From the NCBI GenBank assembly GCA_900541415.1, contig UQJP01000002.1, positions 62,001 to 126,000 of the forward strand: DNA of 64,000 nt, written 5' to 3'. Shown here piece by piece: positions 1 through 7,038 of the stretch. Within the stretch, counting starts at the first letter, position 1. Every line of letters starts with the position of its first letter. The notes under the pieces were generated by a model, which had not been told where the DNA came from, searched no databases, and saw only the letters and a list, made by a program, of their open reading frames with translations. Source of the DNA: an uncultured Odoribacter sp. Its GTDB lineage: Bacteria > Bacteroidota > Bacteroidia > Bacteroidales > Marinifilaceae. A program made the position numbers and the translations under genes.

Positions 1-450
1 ATGATGAATGCCCGGGTGGGTATCAACCTTTTGTTCGGGCATAAAGACCATCAGAAGAAAAAGAAGGAAGTTCCGACGGAGGTGCTGGTGGAAACGGTGT
101 TGCCGCGAAAAGATACGTTACCAAAAGATACGTTGAAACGGGATACTTTGCCAAAAGATACTACGGTTGTTCCCCTGAAAGAAGAGAAGGTGACTTCGGA
201 CGAGTTGCAGATCCGGGCTTGCTATGTGATTGTGGGTAGCTTTAAGAGCAAAGAGAAAGCAGAGGCTTTGAAGAAGCGTTTGCTCTTTATGGGTTTTAAA
301 AATAGTTCGATTTTACGGAATGAGCAGGGGATGTACCGGGTTAGTGCCGCTTCGTTCGATACGCATGAGGAATGTTGGAATGAAGTGAGGCGTATCCGGA
401 AGCAGTATCCCCAGTATGCGGATGCCTGGGGGCTGACGGTGAGGGAGTAG
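1..450 (+). CDS. SPOR-domain protein, C-terminal part (5' end cut by window)
   Basis: The reading frame is open from the first base. The first residues (MNARVGINLLFG) look like the last strand of an outer-membrane beta-barrel rather than a signal peptide, so this is probably the C-terminal part of a longer protein starting outside the window. A Lys-rich linker with four imperfect five-residue repeats (RKDTL/PKDTL/KRDTL/PKDTT, 15-bp units at 106-165) leads to a SPOR domain at about residues 75-147 (CYVIVGSF, then a YRVSAASF strand). SPOR domains bind denuded peptidoglycan glycan strands, so the protein probably links the envelope to the wall. A strong hairpin terminator follows the stop. Domain call is fairly sure; the full-length identity is unknown. 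Confidence 0.7.
   Translation: MMNARVGINLLFGHKDHQKKKKEVPTEVLVETVLPRKDTLPKDTLKRDTLPKDTTVVPLKEEKVTSDELQIRACYVIVGSFKSKEKAEALKKRLLFMGFKNSSILRNEQGMYRVSAASFDTHEECWNEVRRIRKQYPQYADAWGLTVRE
106..165 (+). repeat. Four imperfect 15-bp in-frame tandem repeats
   Basis: Units encode RKDTL, PKDTL, KRDTL and PKDTT in the linker before the SPOR domain. Units 2 and 4 share CCAAAAGATAC. This is a low-complexity periplasmic spacer whose copy number may vary between strains. Confidence 0.75.
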
Positions 451-471
451 CCTTGCGGATAACAGATACAG

Positions 472-510
472 ATTCCCGTAGAATTTAGACCATTCTACGG
501 GAATTTTGTT
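472..510 (+). terminator. Rho-independent terminator after SPOR gene
   Basis: A perfect 13-bp stem (ATTCCCGTAGAAT at 472-484, complement at 492-504) with a 7-nt loop is followed by TTTGTTTG. It separates the SPOR gene from hydG. Confidence 0.85.
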
Positions 511-592
511 TGATAAATATTATTTATCGATCGATTGAAAAAATAAACTAAAATTACGATAGGGAAGTTTTTACAAGTCCGAAATATTGATG

Positions 593-599
593 TACTTTG
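593..599 (+). promoter_or_regulatory. Weak -7-like element before hydG
   Basis: TACTTTG lies 27 nt before the hydG ATG. It is one base short of the Bacteroidota TAnnTTTG consensus and no clear -33 TTTG was found, so this is tentative. Confidence 0.3.
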
Positions 600-625
600 T
601 AAAGATATATTAGAATGTTTATAAG

Positions 626-2125
626 ATGAATGTAAGAGAATGGGCGCAGCAGGTGGTGAAACCTGCCGAGATAGAAAAATACCTGGTTAACGGAAAGGAT
701 TTTATTGATGAAGAGGGTATTTTCAGGAATCTGGAAATGCATAAAAATCCTGATCCGCAGCATGTACGCGATATATTGAAAAAATCGTTGGGGATTAATT
801 TACTGACACCGGAAGAAACCGCCGTGTTGTTGAATGTGACCGATCCCGATTTGCTGGAAGAGATGCGGGAAGCGGCTTTGGAAGTGAAAAAACGTGTGTA
901 TGATAACCGTATTGTATTTTTTGCGCCTTTGTATTGTTCGAATCTTTGTGTGAATAGTTGCGTTTATTGTGGTTTCCGGAGCGAGAATTGTGAGGAAAAA
1001 AGGCATGTGCTGACGATGGAGGAGGTGCGCCGGGAAACGGAGGCGGTGATCGATGAAGGGCATAAGCGGTTGATTGCGGTGTATGGAGAGCATCCGCAGA
1101 GCGATGCCGATTATATTGCCGATTCTATGGCTACGATTTATGCTACCAAAAGGACAACTCCTTCCGGGAACGGGTTTAATAATATCCGCCGTATCAATAT
1201 CAATGCGGCACCGATGAGTGTTGAAAATCTGAAAAAACTGTGGCGTGCCGGGATTGGTACTTATCAGGTGTTCCAGGAAACTTACCACCGGGGGCGATAT
1301 GCCGAATTACACCCTGCGCATACGGTGAAGGGGAATTTCCGGTGGCGGTTGTATGCTATGCACCGGGCTATGGATGCAGGGATCGACGATGTGGCGATCG
1401 GGGCTTTGTTCGGCTTGTATGATTGGCGTTTCGAAGTGATGGGGCTGGTGCATCATGCACATGATTTGGAAAGACAGTTCGGCATAGGCCCTCACACGAT
1501 TTCTTTCCCGCGTATGCAGCCTGCTCCCGGTTCTTTTATGAGTGAAAATTCGCCTTATTTGGTGGAGGACGATGCTTGTAAGCGTCTTGTCACCGTTTTG
1601 CGTCTGGCTGTGCCTTATACCGGGCTGATTGTGACTGCGCGGGAAAGGGCCGATTTGAGGCGTGAGATTATCCGTTACGGATGCACCCAGACAGATGCTT
1701 CCAGTAAGATCGGGATCGGGGCTTATTCGCAGAAAAAGAGGCAGGATGAGAATCCCGATAAGGTGCAGTTTATGCTGGGGGATGAACGCAGTTTGGATGA
1801 GGTGGTACGTGAGCTGGCTACGGACGGATACATCACTTCTTTTTGTACCGCAGGTTACCGTTGCGGCAGGACGGGAGATAAGATTATGACTTTGCTGGGA
1901 AAGGGTGTGGAAGGAAAGTTCTGTAAGCTGAATGCGGTGCTGACATTCCGGGAGTACCTGAATGATTATGCTTCGGCTGAAACCCGGCGGATAGGGGAAC
2001 AATTGATCGAACGGGAGTTGAAGGCTATCGAGACTATGCCGTTTTTCAGTGATAAAAAGTTATTACCGACGTTTTTATCTTATTATAACCGGATCGCTTC
2101 CGGGGAACGCGACCTTTATATGTAA
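626..2125 (+). CDS. hydG: [FeFe] hydrogenase H-cluster radical SAM maturase HydG
   Basis: HydG cleaves tyrosine with S-adenosylmethionine to make the CO and CN ligands of the hydrogenase H-cluster. The radical SAM motif CX3CX2C is at C108-C112-C115 (CVNSCVYC). Length (499 aa) is slightly above the usual ~470. The C-terminal auxiliary cluster site is unusual. The usual CX2CX22C would need Cys at position 410, but that residue is Gly (CTAG), and a Cys sits instead at 413, giving C407-X5-C413-X19-C433. The gene converges on the hydrogenase operon and shares its terminator. HydE and HydF are not in the window. No Shine-Dalgarno is visible, as is common in this phylum. Family call is very sure. 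Confidence 0.95.
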   Translation: MNVREWAQQVVKPAEIEKYLVNGKDFIDEEGIFRNLEMHKNPDPQHVRDILKKSLGINLLTPEETAVLLNVTDPDLLEEMREAALEVKKRVYDNRIVFFAPLYCSNLCVNSCVYCGFRSENCEEKRHVLTMEEVRRETEAVIDEGHKRLIAVYGEHPQSDADYIADSMATIYATKRTTPSGNGFNNIRRININAAPMSVENLKKLWRAGIGTYQVFQETYHRGRYAELHPAHTVKGNFRWRLYAMHRAMDAGIDDVAIGALFGLYDWRFEVMGLVHHAHDLERQFGIGPHTISFPRMQPAPGSFMSENSPYLVEDDACKRLVTVLRLAVPYTGLIVTARERADLRREIIRYGCTQTDASSKIGIGAYSQKKRQDENPDKVQFMLGDERSLDEVVRELATDGYITSFCTAGYRCGRTGDKIMTLLGKGVEGKFCKLNAVLTFREYLNDYASAETRRIGEQLIERELKAIETMPFFSDKKLLPTFLSYYNRIASGERDLYM

Positions 2126-2226
2126 GAAAGGCTTTCGGGACAGTCAGGGAAGGTGGGCGTTGCGGAATAGCGAATGTCTTATTTTGAAAGCCGAGAACAG
2201 GAAATCTTTATTGGAATGAAATAGAA

Positions 2227-2258
2227 AGCCCGGAGAATGGTTCTCCGGGCTTGTTTTA
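2227..2258. terminator. Bidirectional terminator between hydG and the hydrogenase operon
   Basis: A perfect 11-bp stem (AGCCCGGAGAA / TTCTCCGGGCT, 2227-2251) with a 3-nt loop is followed by TTGTTTTATT on the plus strand and an AT-rich run on the minus strand. It can serve both convergent transcripts. Confidence 0.85.
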
Positions 2259-3677
2259 TTATTTGTCCAGTACTTTTTTGATTTGGCGTTTTGCGAGGGT
2301 AAGGGGGGCTAACGAACAAGGTCCGTTGATACAACCTCCGTCACAGGCCATGACTTCTACGAATTGGGCTTCCGGTTTTTTGACCATTGCTTTTAATAAG
2401 GCCTGATTCTTTTTATCCAGTCCTTCGACTGCCGTGGTGGTGAATCCGTCTCCGGCAGTGTTGACCACTGCGGCGCGAACACCTCCTGCCTGTGCAAAGC
2501 CCCTGCCGAATTTGGTTACTCTGGCATTAAGCGGTTTTTCCGGGCAGTTCGCCACATCGATGTCATAAGCCACCATGAATGCCCCTAATTCTTCAAAACT
2601 CATTACATAATCGACCTCCGGAACGGAGTCGGCTTCATGGCGTTTTGCCAGGCACGGGCCGATAAATACGACTTCTGCGTCCGGATATTTTTCTTTGGCA
2701 TAACGGGCGGCATAGACCATCGGACTGCGGGTTTCCGAAACAAAGGGTTTTAACATGGTGGCATGTTTTTCAACCCAGCCCGTATAAGCCGGACAGCAGG
2801 ATGTGGTCATGAAAGCCTGTCCTTCGTGCATTTTTTCCTGTAATTCTTTGGCTTCGTTTTCTATGGTGATTTCTGCCCCTAAGGCTACTTCGATCACATC
2901 GTCGAATCCGATTTGCTTGATCGCAGAGAGCACCTGACCGGGCGATGCGTTGAATTGCCCGTAAATGGCAGGAGCCGGAATGGCTACGATTTGTTTATTG
3001 GGGTTGCTCAATGTTTTATGGATGTCGATAATTTTGGAGCGTTCCATAATCGCTCCGTAAGGGCATATCTGCATACATTTCCCGCAATAGATACATTTGT
3101 CCTTGTCGATGTGTTCCACTCCCATATCGTCTTTGGTAATGGCTTTCACCGGGCATACGTCTTCGCAGGGAACAGGGGTATAGACAATGGCATGGTAAGG
3201 ACATACTTTTTGGCATAACCCGCAGTTCACGCAATCTTCCCGGCTGATATTGGCTTTTCCCCCGATGAAGGAGATCGCTGTTTTCGGGCAGTTCATCACA
3301 CAGGGCCGGCCTTCGCATCCCCGGCAGAGGTTTGTCACCGCATATTGCGACTGGATACAGGCGCTGCAAGCTTCGTTTACTACCGATAAGATGTTTTCTT
3401 TGGCGTTTTTATTCGCCATAGCCATGCGTGCAAAATCCGACAGGTGGATTAAATCTATTTCCTCGTCTGTAATTTCGAATCCGAGTATCGAGATGATTTT
3501 ATGTTTCAGGATGTAGCGGTCTTTGTGAATGCAGCACCTCACGGGACGTTTGTTGCGGGGACGCATTTCCACCGGAAGGTATTTTAACCGGGAAACTAAT
3601 TCGTCGTTTTTTAATAATTTAACAATACGGATTAACAATTCCCGTTTCGTGAGCATTGCAAAATTGTCGTACAGCAT
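2259..3677 (-). CDS. Monomeric [FeFe] hydrogenase with ferredoxin-like N-terminus
   Basis: This is a cytoplasmic iron-iron hydrogenase, 472 aa. Cysteine-rich [4Fe-4S] binding segments run from about residue 118 to 205 (including CX2CX2CX3C at 149-159 and 195-205). The H-cluster domain follows: L1 TSCCP (C294, C295) keeps the proton-transfer Cys, L2 is PCLAKRHE (C342), and L3 is MACDGGC (C445, C449) with an extra C454. L1 ends in AY rather than AW, and L2 has GPC instead of MPC, so it departs from the classical group A enzymes and fits the monomeric type often called group B. It is last in a four-gene operon, 97 bp after the phosphatase gene. It may evolve H2 from ferredoxin during fermentation; activity is inferred from intact ligands. 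Confidence 0.85.
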   Translation of the reverse strand: MLYDNFAMLTKRELLIRIVKLLKNDELVSRLKYLPVEMRPRNKRPVRCCIHKDRYILKHKIISILGFEITDEEIDLIHLSDFARMAMANKNAKENILSVVNEACSACIQSQYAVTNLCRGCEGRPCVMNCPKTAISFIGGKANISREDCVNCGLCQKVCPYHAIVYTPVPCEDVCPVKAITKDDMGVEHIDKDKCIYCGKCMQICPYGAIMERSKIIDIHKTLSNPNKQIVAIPAPAIYGQFNASPGQVLSAIKQIGFDDVIEVALGAEITIENEAKELQEKMHEGQAFMTTSCCPAYTGWVEKHATMLKPFVSETRSPMVYAARYAKEKYPDAEVVFIGPCLAKRHEADSVPEVDYVMSFEELGAFMVAYDIDVANCPEKPLNARVTKFGRGFAQAGGVRAAVVNTAGDGFTTTAVEGLDKKNQALLKAMVKKPEAQFVEVMACDGGCINGPCSLAPLTLAKRQIKKVLDK

Positions 3678-3774
3678 AAGGAAAATTTTAGATTAAAGAT
3701 TTCGGGCCCGGATTGCGAATATAGGAAAAATGGCAGCAATCGTCCGTTATCCGTTACCATTTTGTTTAGCGGCT

Positions 3775-4962
3775 TCAAAGATAGCTAATTTCTACGTCTT
3801 TCAGATATTTTGTTTCCAATAAATATTTAATTTTCTTTACCACATTTCGCCTTATTTCCAGTTCCACGGGAAGGTTAGGGTCCTGATGGGCCGTGTTGAT
3901 ACGGGTTCCTACGACGAATATGATGCGGTCGCTGTTGTGAAGAAGTTCTATGATTTGTTCGGCAGGCCCGTAGGGACGTTTGTAGTGTCCTTGTGTGAGC
4001 AGACGTTCCACTTTACTCAGGGTGAGGATGCCTTCTGTGATCAGGTCGATGCCTTCTATGTGGGAAACAGGGGGTAATTCTTTGTCGGCGGTGTCCAGTT
4101 CTACGCTCACGGGGCGTTTTAATTCCCTGGAAATGATATTTGCCGTTGTCCCTCCGCACAGGATTCGTTTTCCCGGAAAATGGTTTACCCGCTCGGCCAA
4201 ATAACTATCTTTTCCCTGATCGTAGGGAGGTCCCGTACAGATCAGAAGGTTGCGGGGAGTGCGGCGATACACCACACAGCAACTGGTGTCGTCGAGCGAA
4301 GTGAAGCCGTCGTTTTTTACCGCCTGGGCTACAATTTTACCCGATAGCTCTTTGGCGGAGATTCCGGGGTGCTGTTGCAGGATTTTCCCGATATATGGAA
4401 TCACACCCGTGTCCCAGCCGAAGGGCATTTGAGGAGTTCCCATGCCTGACTGGCTGACCCCGTCGGTGAAGCAGATGAGGCGGTCTTCTTTTTCAAGCCG
4501 GAATTCCGATACCCAAAGGTAAGTGTTTTCCAAATCGGCACGTTCCACCGGGATGTGCCGTTTGGGGATTTCTACGATCTGTCCGTTCCGAAACAGGCAG
4601 ACCGGAGGTGTTTCGTATTCGATCACTTTCACCTGTCCGGAAAGACCGATGTCGAAGATGCAGAAAGTGGAATAACTGATTTTCCTTTCCCTGTCTTCCG
4701 GCAGGGTGTGGATGATCGAGAGGGCTGTTTGGAGAATAGTTTCGTTCAGGGCCGTGTAGTTCATCGCCATTATAGCTGTCATGGACGATAAGACACAGGC
4801 CTTGATTCCGCTTCCCAACCCGTCGGAGAGGACTGTGATGATTCTGCCTTCAGGGTCGAGTTTTTGCGACCGGAAGCAATCACCGCATACCGGGTTTCCG
4901 GTTTTGTTTTTTTGGGAGCAATCGACTTCAATAAATATTTCGTCTGTCGGATATTGATTCAT
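3775..4962 (-). CDS. SpoIIE-family PP2C serine phosphatase linked to sensory hydrogenase
   Basis: A 395-aa soluble phosphatase. The metal-binding PP2C/SpoIIE motifs are visible: SDGLGSG at D47, FTDGVSQSG near residue 170, and DDTSC near residue 225. About 170 further residues at the C-terminus (from roughly 230) look like a separate conserved domain that I cannot name. Its start overlaps the 3' end of the sensory hydrogenase gene by 35 bp, which argues for translational coupling and joint function. The likely role is a signalling output that dephosphorylates an unknown protein when the hydrogenase partner senses H2 or redox state. No anti-sigma or STAS partner is nearby. Confidence 0.85.
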   Translation of the reverse strand: MNQYPTDEIFIEVDCSQKNKTGNPVCGDCFRSQKLDPEGRIITVLSDGLGSGIKACVLSSMTAIMAMNYTALNETILQTALSIIHTLPEDRERKISYSTFCIFDIGLSGQVKVIEYETPPVCLFRNGQIVEIPKRHIPVERADLENTYLWVSEFRLEKEDRLICFTDGVSQSGMGTPQMPFGWDTGVIPYIGKILQQHPGISAKELSGKIVAQAVKNDGFTSLDDTSCCVVYRRTPRNLLICTGPPYDQGKDSYLAERVNHFPGKRILCGGTTANIISRELKRPVSVELDTADKELPPVSHIEGIDLITEGILTLSKVERLLTQGHYKRPYGPAEQIIELLHNSDRIIFVVGTRINTAHQDPNLPVELEIRRNVVKKIKYLLETKYLKDVEISYL

Positions 4963-6679
4963 CGGTTATTCCTTTTTCGTGATTGTCTTGCAGTGTTTCT
5001 ATCACCGAGCGCAGGATCGTATCGGAAAATGCGGCATTTTCGCCCAATAGGCAAGCCACCTGCTGTACGGTGGACATGTGTTTCTGTATCACTTCCTGTA
5101 TTTTTTCCTGAATCCATTCTTTACGGACGTAAGGTTCGCGTAAGTCCTGTAAAAGTCCGAAAATTAAATGATGAGGCTGTATATTGTAGATAGATAGCAG
5201 CCATATCCGGTCGCCTTCCCGGATTTGTTTTTCTTTTATTTCCTGTCCGGAACAGAGTACGGAATGGAACAGATCGCTGAAAGGGCACACCTTTTCCAGC
5301 ACCATTCCCTGTAAGCCGGGAGAAACGTCGTATATCATCCGGATGTCTTCACCTAACAGGTTGGCACAATATTGGTTCATGTCTGATATTTTCAGGTCGG
5401 CATCCACCAGTATCACCCCGGCAGGTATTTTTTGAAGCATAACCGTGACTTTGCCATGCGCCACTTTGCGCATGTATGACACGCACATATTTTCTTCGGC
5501 TCTTCCTTCGAGCATCGCTACGGCAAAATCCCGGCAGGAATCATAGCCGCAACCGCTGCAGTTCAGTTCGTCGCAAGGGGCAGTTTTCCCGATAGCGGCT
5601 AAAGCCTGGACGATTTCCACCTCCGAATGTTGGGGTGTTTTTATTTCATTGGCGATGTAAGTTTCTGAAAAATCCAGATGCCCATAGTCTTTCACCGGAT
5701 TGCCGGGACAGGCGTTCCGGTAGTTTTGCAGGAGGTATCTTTTGGTGGCGGGTGAAAGCCCGGATAACTGGGAAGGGCCGTTGCTGCATCCACCTTTGCA
5801 GGCCAGTAATTCGAGGAATAAGGTCGTGTCTCTGGGGAAATCTTCCGCTGCATCGATCAGGTTCCCGATGTTGTCTAATCCTGAAAATGCCATTTTAGTC
5901 ACCGTTTTGTCGGGGGTGGTGATGCCGGATAACATTCCTCCTTCGATAGGATACCGGGTGCCGAGCCCGGAGGGATAGGGTATAAATATGTCTTCAGCTT
6001 CCGGTTCCACCTGTACCGGAAGGATATGTTCTTTTTCAAACCATTGGGCGAGGTCTTTAAAGGTCAGGGCGACTTCAACTAATTCTTTGTGGTTGTCTGC
6101 TTCTAACTTTTTACAGATGCAAGGCCCGGCAAATACCACTTTTATATCTTCTCCATAGTGTGATTTTAATAGCTTGGCATGCGACAGCATGGGAGAGAGT
6201 ACCGGAGTGAGCGCAGGAAGCCGGGAAGCGGAGTATTTACGGATATATTCCACAACGACAGGACAAGTGGTGGATATGTATGTACCCGGGGCGGATTCCT
6301 GCAAATGACGGCTGACTTTTGCAGATACGATTTCTGCGCCTAAAGCTGTTTCAGATACGCCGAAAAATCCCAGGCGGCGGATGGCCGCAATTAGCCGGGG
6401 AACGGGGATGTCTTTAAATTCACTGACGTAAGAGGGAGCCAGGGAAAGAATGACTTTGGGGAACTTTTCCAGCGTCATTTGTGCCCGGCTTATACCGTCC
6501 CTTACTTTTTTCGCCCCGGTGGGGCATACCTGGGTGCAGTGGCCGCAATAGATGCAGCGTTCCTCCATGATATAGGCTTTGTTGTCCTCGATACGGATTG
6601 CTTTTACAGGACATTCCCGGATACATTTGTAACAATCCTGGCAGTTTTCCGGTTCTGTGTAGATGGGTTTTAATTGCAT
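4928..6679 (-). CDS. Sensory-type [FeFe] hydrogenase homologue with PAS domain (HydS-like)
   Basis: Domains in order: two [4Fe-4S] ferredoxin motifs (C13/16/19/23 and C42/45/48/52), an H-cluster domain (about 75-320), a four-cysteine Fe-S domain (C369, C374, C377, C382, with C399), and a PAS-like domain (about 410-515). L2 (P186-C187...K190...E193) and L3 (AC294KGGC298) keep their ligands. L1 is STTCP: the cubane-ligand Cys (C139) is kept but the proton-transfer Cys just before it is Thr. Loss of that Cys plus a PAS domain matches hydrogenases thought to be H2 sensors rather than bulk catalysts. The start overlaps the upstream [2Fe-2S] gene by 10 bp. Sensing is inferred. Confidence 0.85.
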   Translation of the reverse strand: MQLKPIYTEPENCQDCYKCIRECPVKAIRIEDNKAYIMEERCIYCGHCTQVCPTGAKKVRDGISRAQMTLEKFPKVILSLAPSYVSEFKDIPVPRLIAAIRRLGFFGVSETALGAEIVSAKVSRHLQESAPGTYISTTCPVVVEYIRKYSASRLPALTPVLSPMLSHAKLLKSHYGEDIKVVFAGPCICKKLEADNHKELVEVALTFKDLAQWFEKEHILPVQVEPEAEDIFIPYPSGLGTRYPIEGGMLSGITTPDKTVTKMAFSGLDNIGNLIDAAEDFPRDTTLFLELLACKGGCSNGPSQLSGLSPATKRYLLQNYRNACPGNPVKDYGHLDFSETYIANEIKTPQHSEVEIVQALAAIGKTAPCDELNCSGCGYDSCRDFAVAMLEGRAEENMCVSYMRKVAHGKVTVMLQKIPAGVILVDADLKISDMNQYCANLLGEDIRMIYDVSPGLQGMVLEKVCPFSDLFHSVLCSGQEIKEKQIREGDRIWLLSIYNIQPHHLIFGLLQDLREPYVRKEWIQEKIQEVIQKHMSTVQQVACLLGENAAFSDTILRSVIETLQDNHEKGITDESISDRRNIY

Positions 6680-6912
6680 GGGAATTCTTCTTGTAAAATT
6701 TTATATAATCCCGATAGGTTTACTTCCTGATAGGTTTTTCCGTCGATCGTCAGTACCGGGCCTTTGTTGCATAGCTCTTCACATAAATGGCCGCTGAAAG
6801 AAATTTCTGCTTCCAGATGGTTTTCAGCGATGTATTTTTTTATTGCTTCCAGGTGGGTGTTGTTCCCTCTGGAGTAACAGGAGCTACCGAGGCATATCCG
6901 GATTTGGCGCAT
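6670..6912 (-). CDS. Small thioredoxin-like [2Fe-2S] ferredoxin (NuoE-like)
   Basis: An 80-aa protein with the CX4C...CX3C pattern of thioredoxin-fold [2Fe-2S] domains (C7, C12, C44, C48), as in NuoE/HoxE or the small subunit of electron-bifurcating hydrogenases. It is the first gene of the operon, with its 3' end inside the start of the sensory hydrogenase gene. It probably passes electrons to or from that protein. The promoter directly upstream has a good -7 element and a palindrome. Confidence 0.8.
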   Translation of the reverse strand: MRQIRICLGSSCYSRGNNTHLEAIKKYIAENHLEAEISFSGHLCEELCNKGPVLTIDGKTYQEVNLSGLYKILQEEFPCN

Positions 6913-6931
6913 ATATGGTATGTTTTTGTTA

Positions 6932-6939
6932 CAAATATA
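6932..6939 (-). promoter_or_regulatory. -7 promoter element of hydrogenase operon
   Basis: On the minus strand this is TATATTTG, a perfect TAnnTTTG match, 19 nt before the ATG at 6912. No TTTG is found 19 nt further up; a palindrome occupies that space instead. Confidence 0.6.
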
Positions 6940-6948
6940 AAAAAGCCG

Positions 6949-6960
6949 GGGAATATTCCC
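6949..6960. promoter_or_regulatory. Candidate operator palindrome GGGAATATTCCC
   Basis: A perfect 12-bp palindrome sits 9 bp upstream of the -7 element, between the -7 and -33 positions, where a bound regulator would block or aid RNA polymerase. The flanks (CCG/GG) extend it if one G is bulged. No matching known operator came to mind. Confidence 0.45.
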
Positions 6961-6994
6961 GGATAGAAGGAGAGGAAAGTTGGGAGTATATAAA

Positions 6995-7018
6995 AAAACC
7001 GCCCCGGAGGGCGGTTTT
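6995..7018 (-). terminator. Terminator after secDF
   Basis: A perfect 10-bp stem (AAAACCGCCC / GGGCGGTTTT) with a 4-nt loop, read on the minus strand, is followed by a T run. It separates secDF from the hydrogenase operon promoter. Confidence 0.85.
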
Positions 7019-7038
7019 CATATATTAAAAGGAGCGAT

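Noticed and set aside
1307..2002. 231-codon open frame on the minus strand inside hydG
   Set aside because: Antisense to the conserved radical SAM region with no recognisable domain or start signal.
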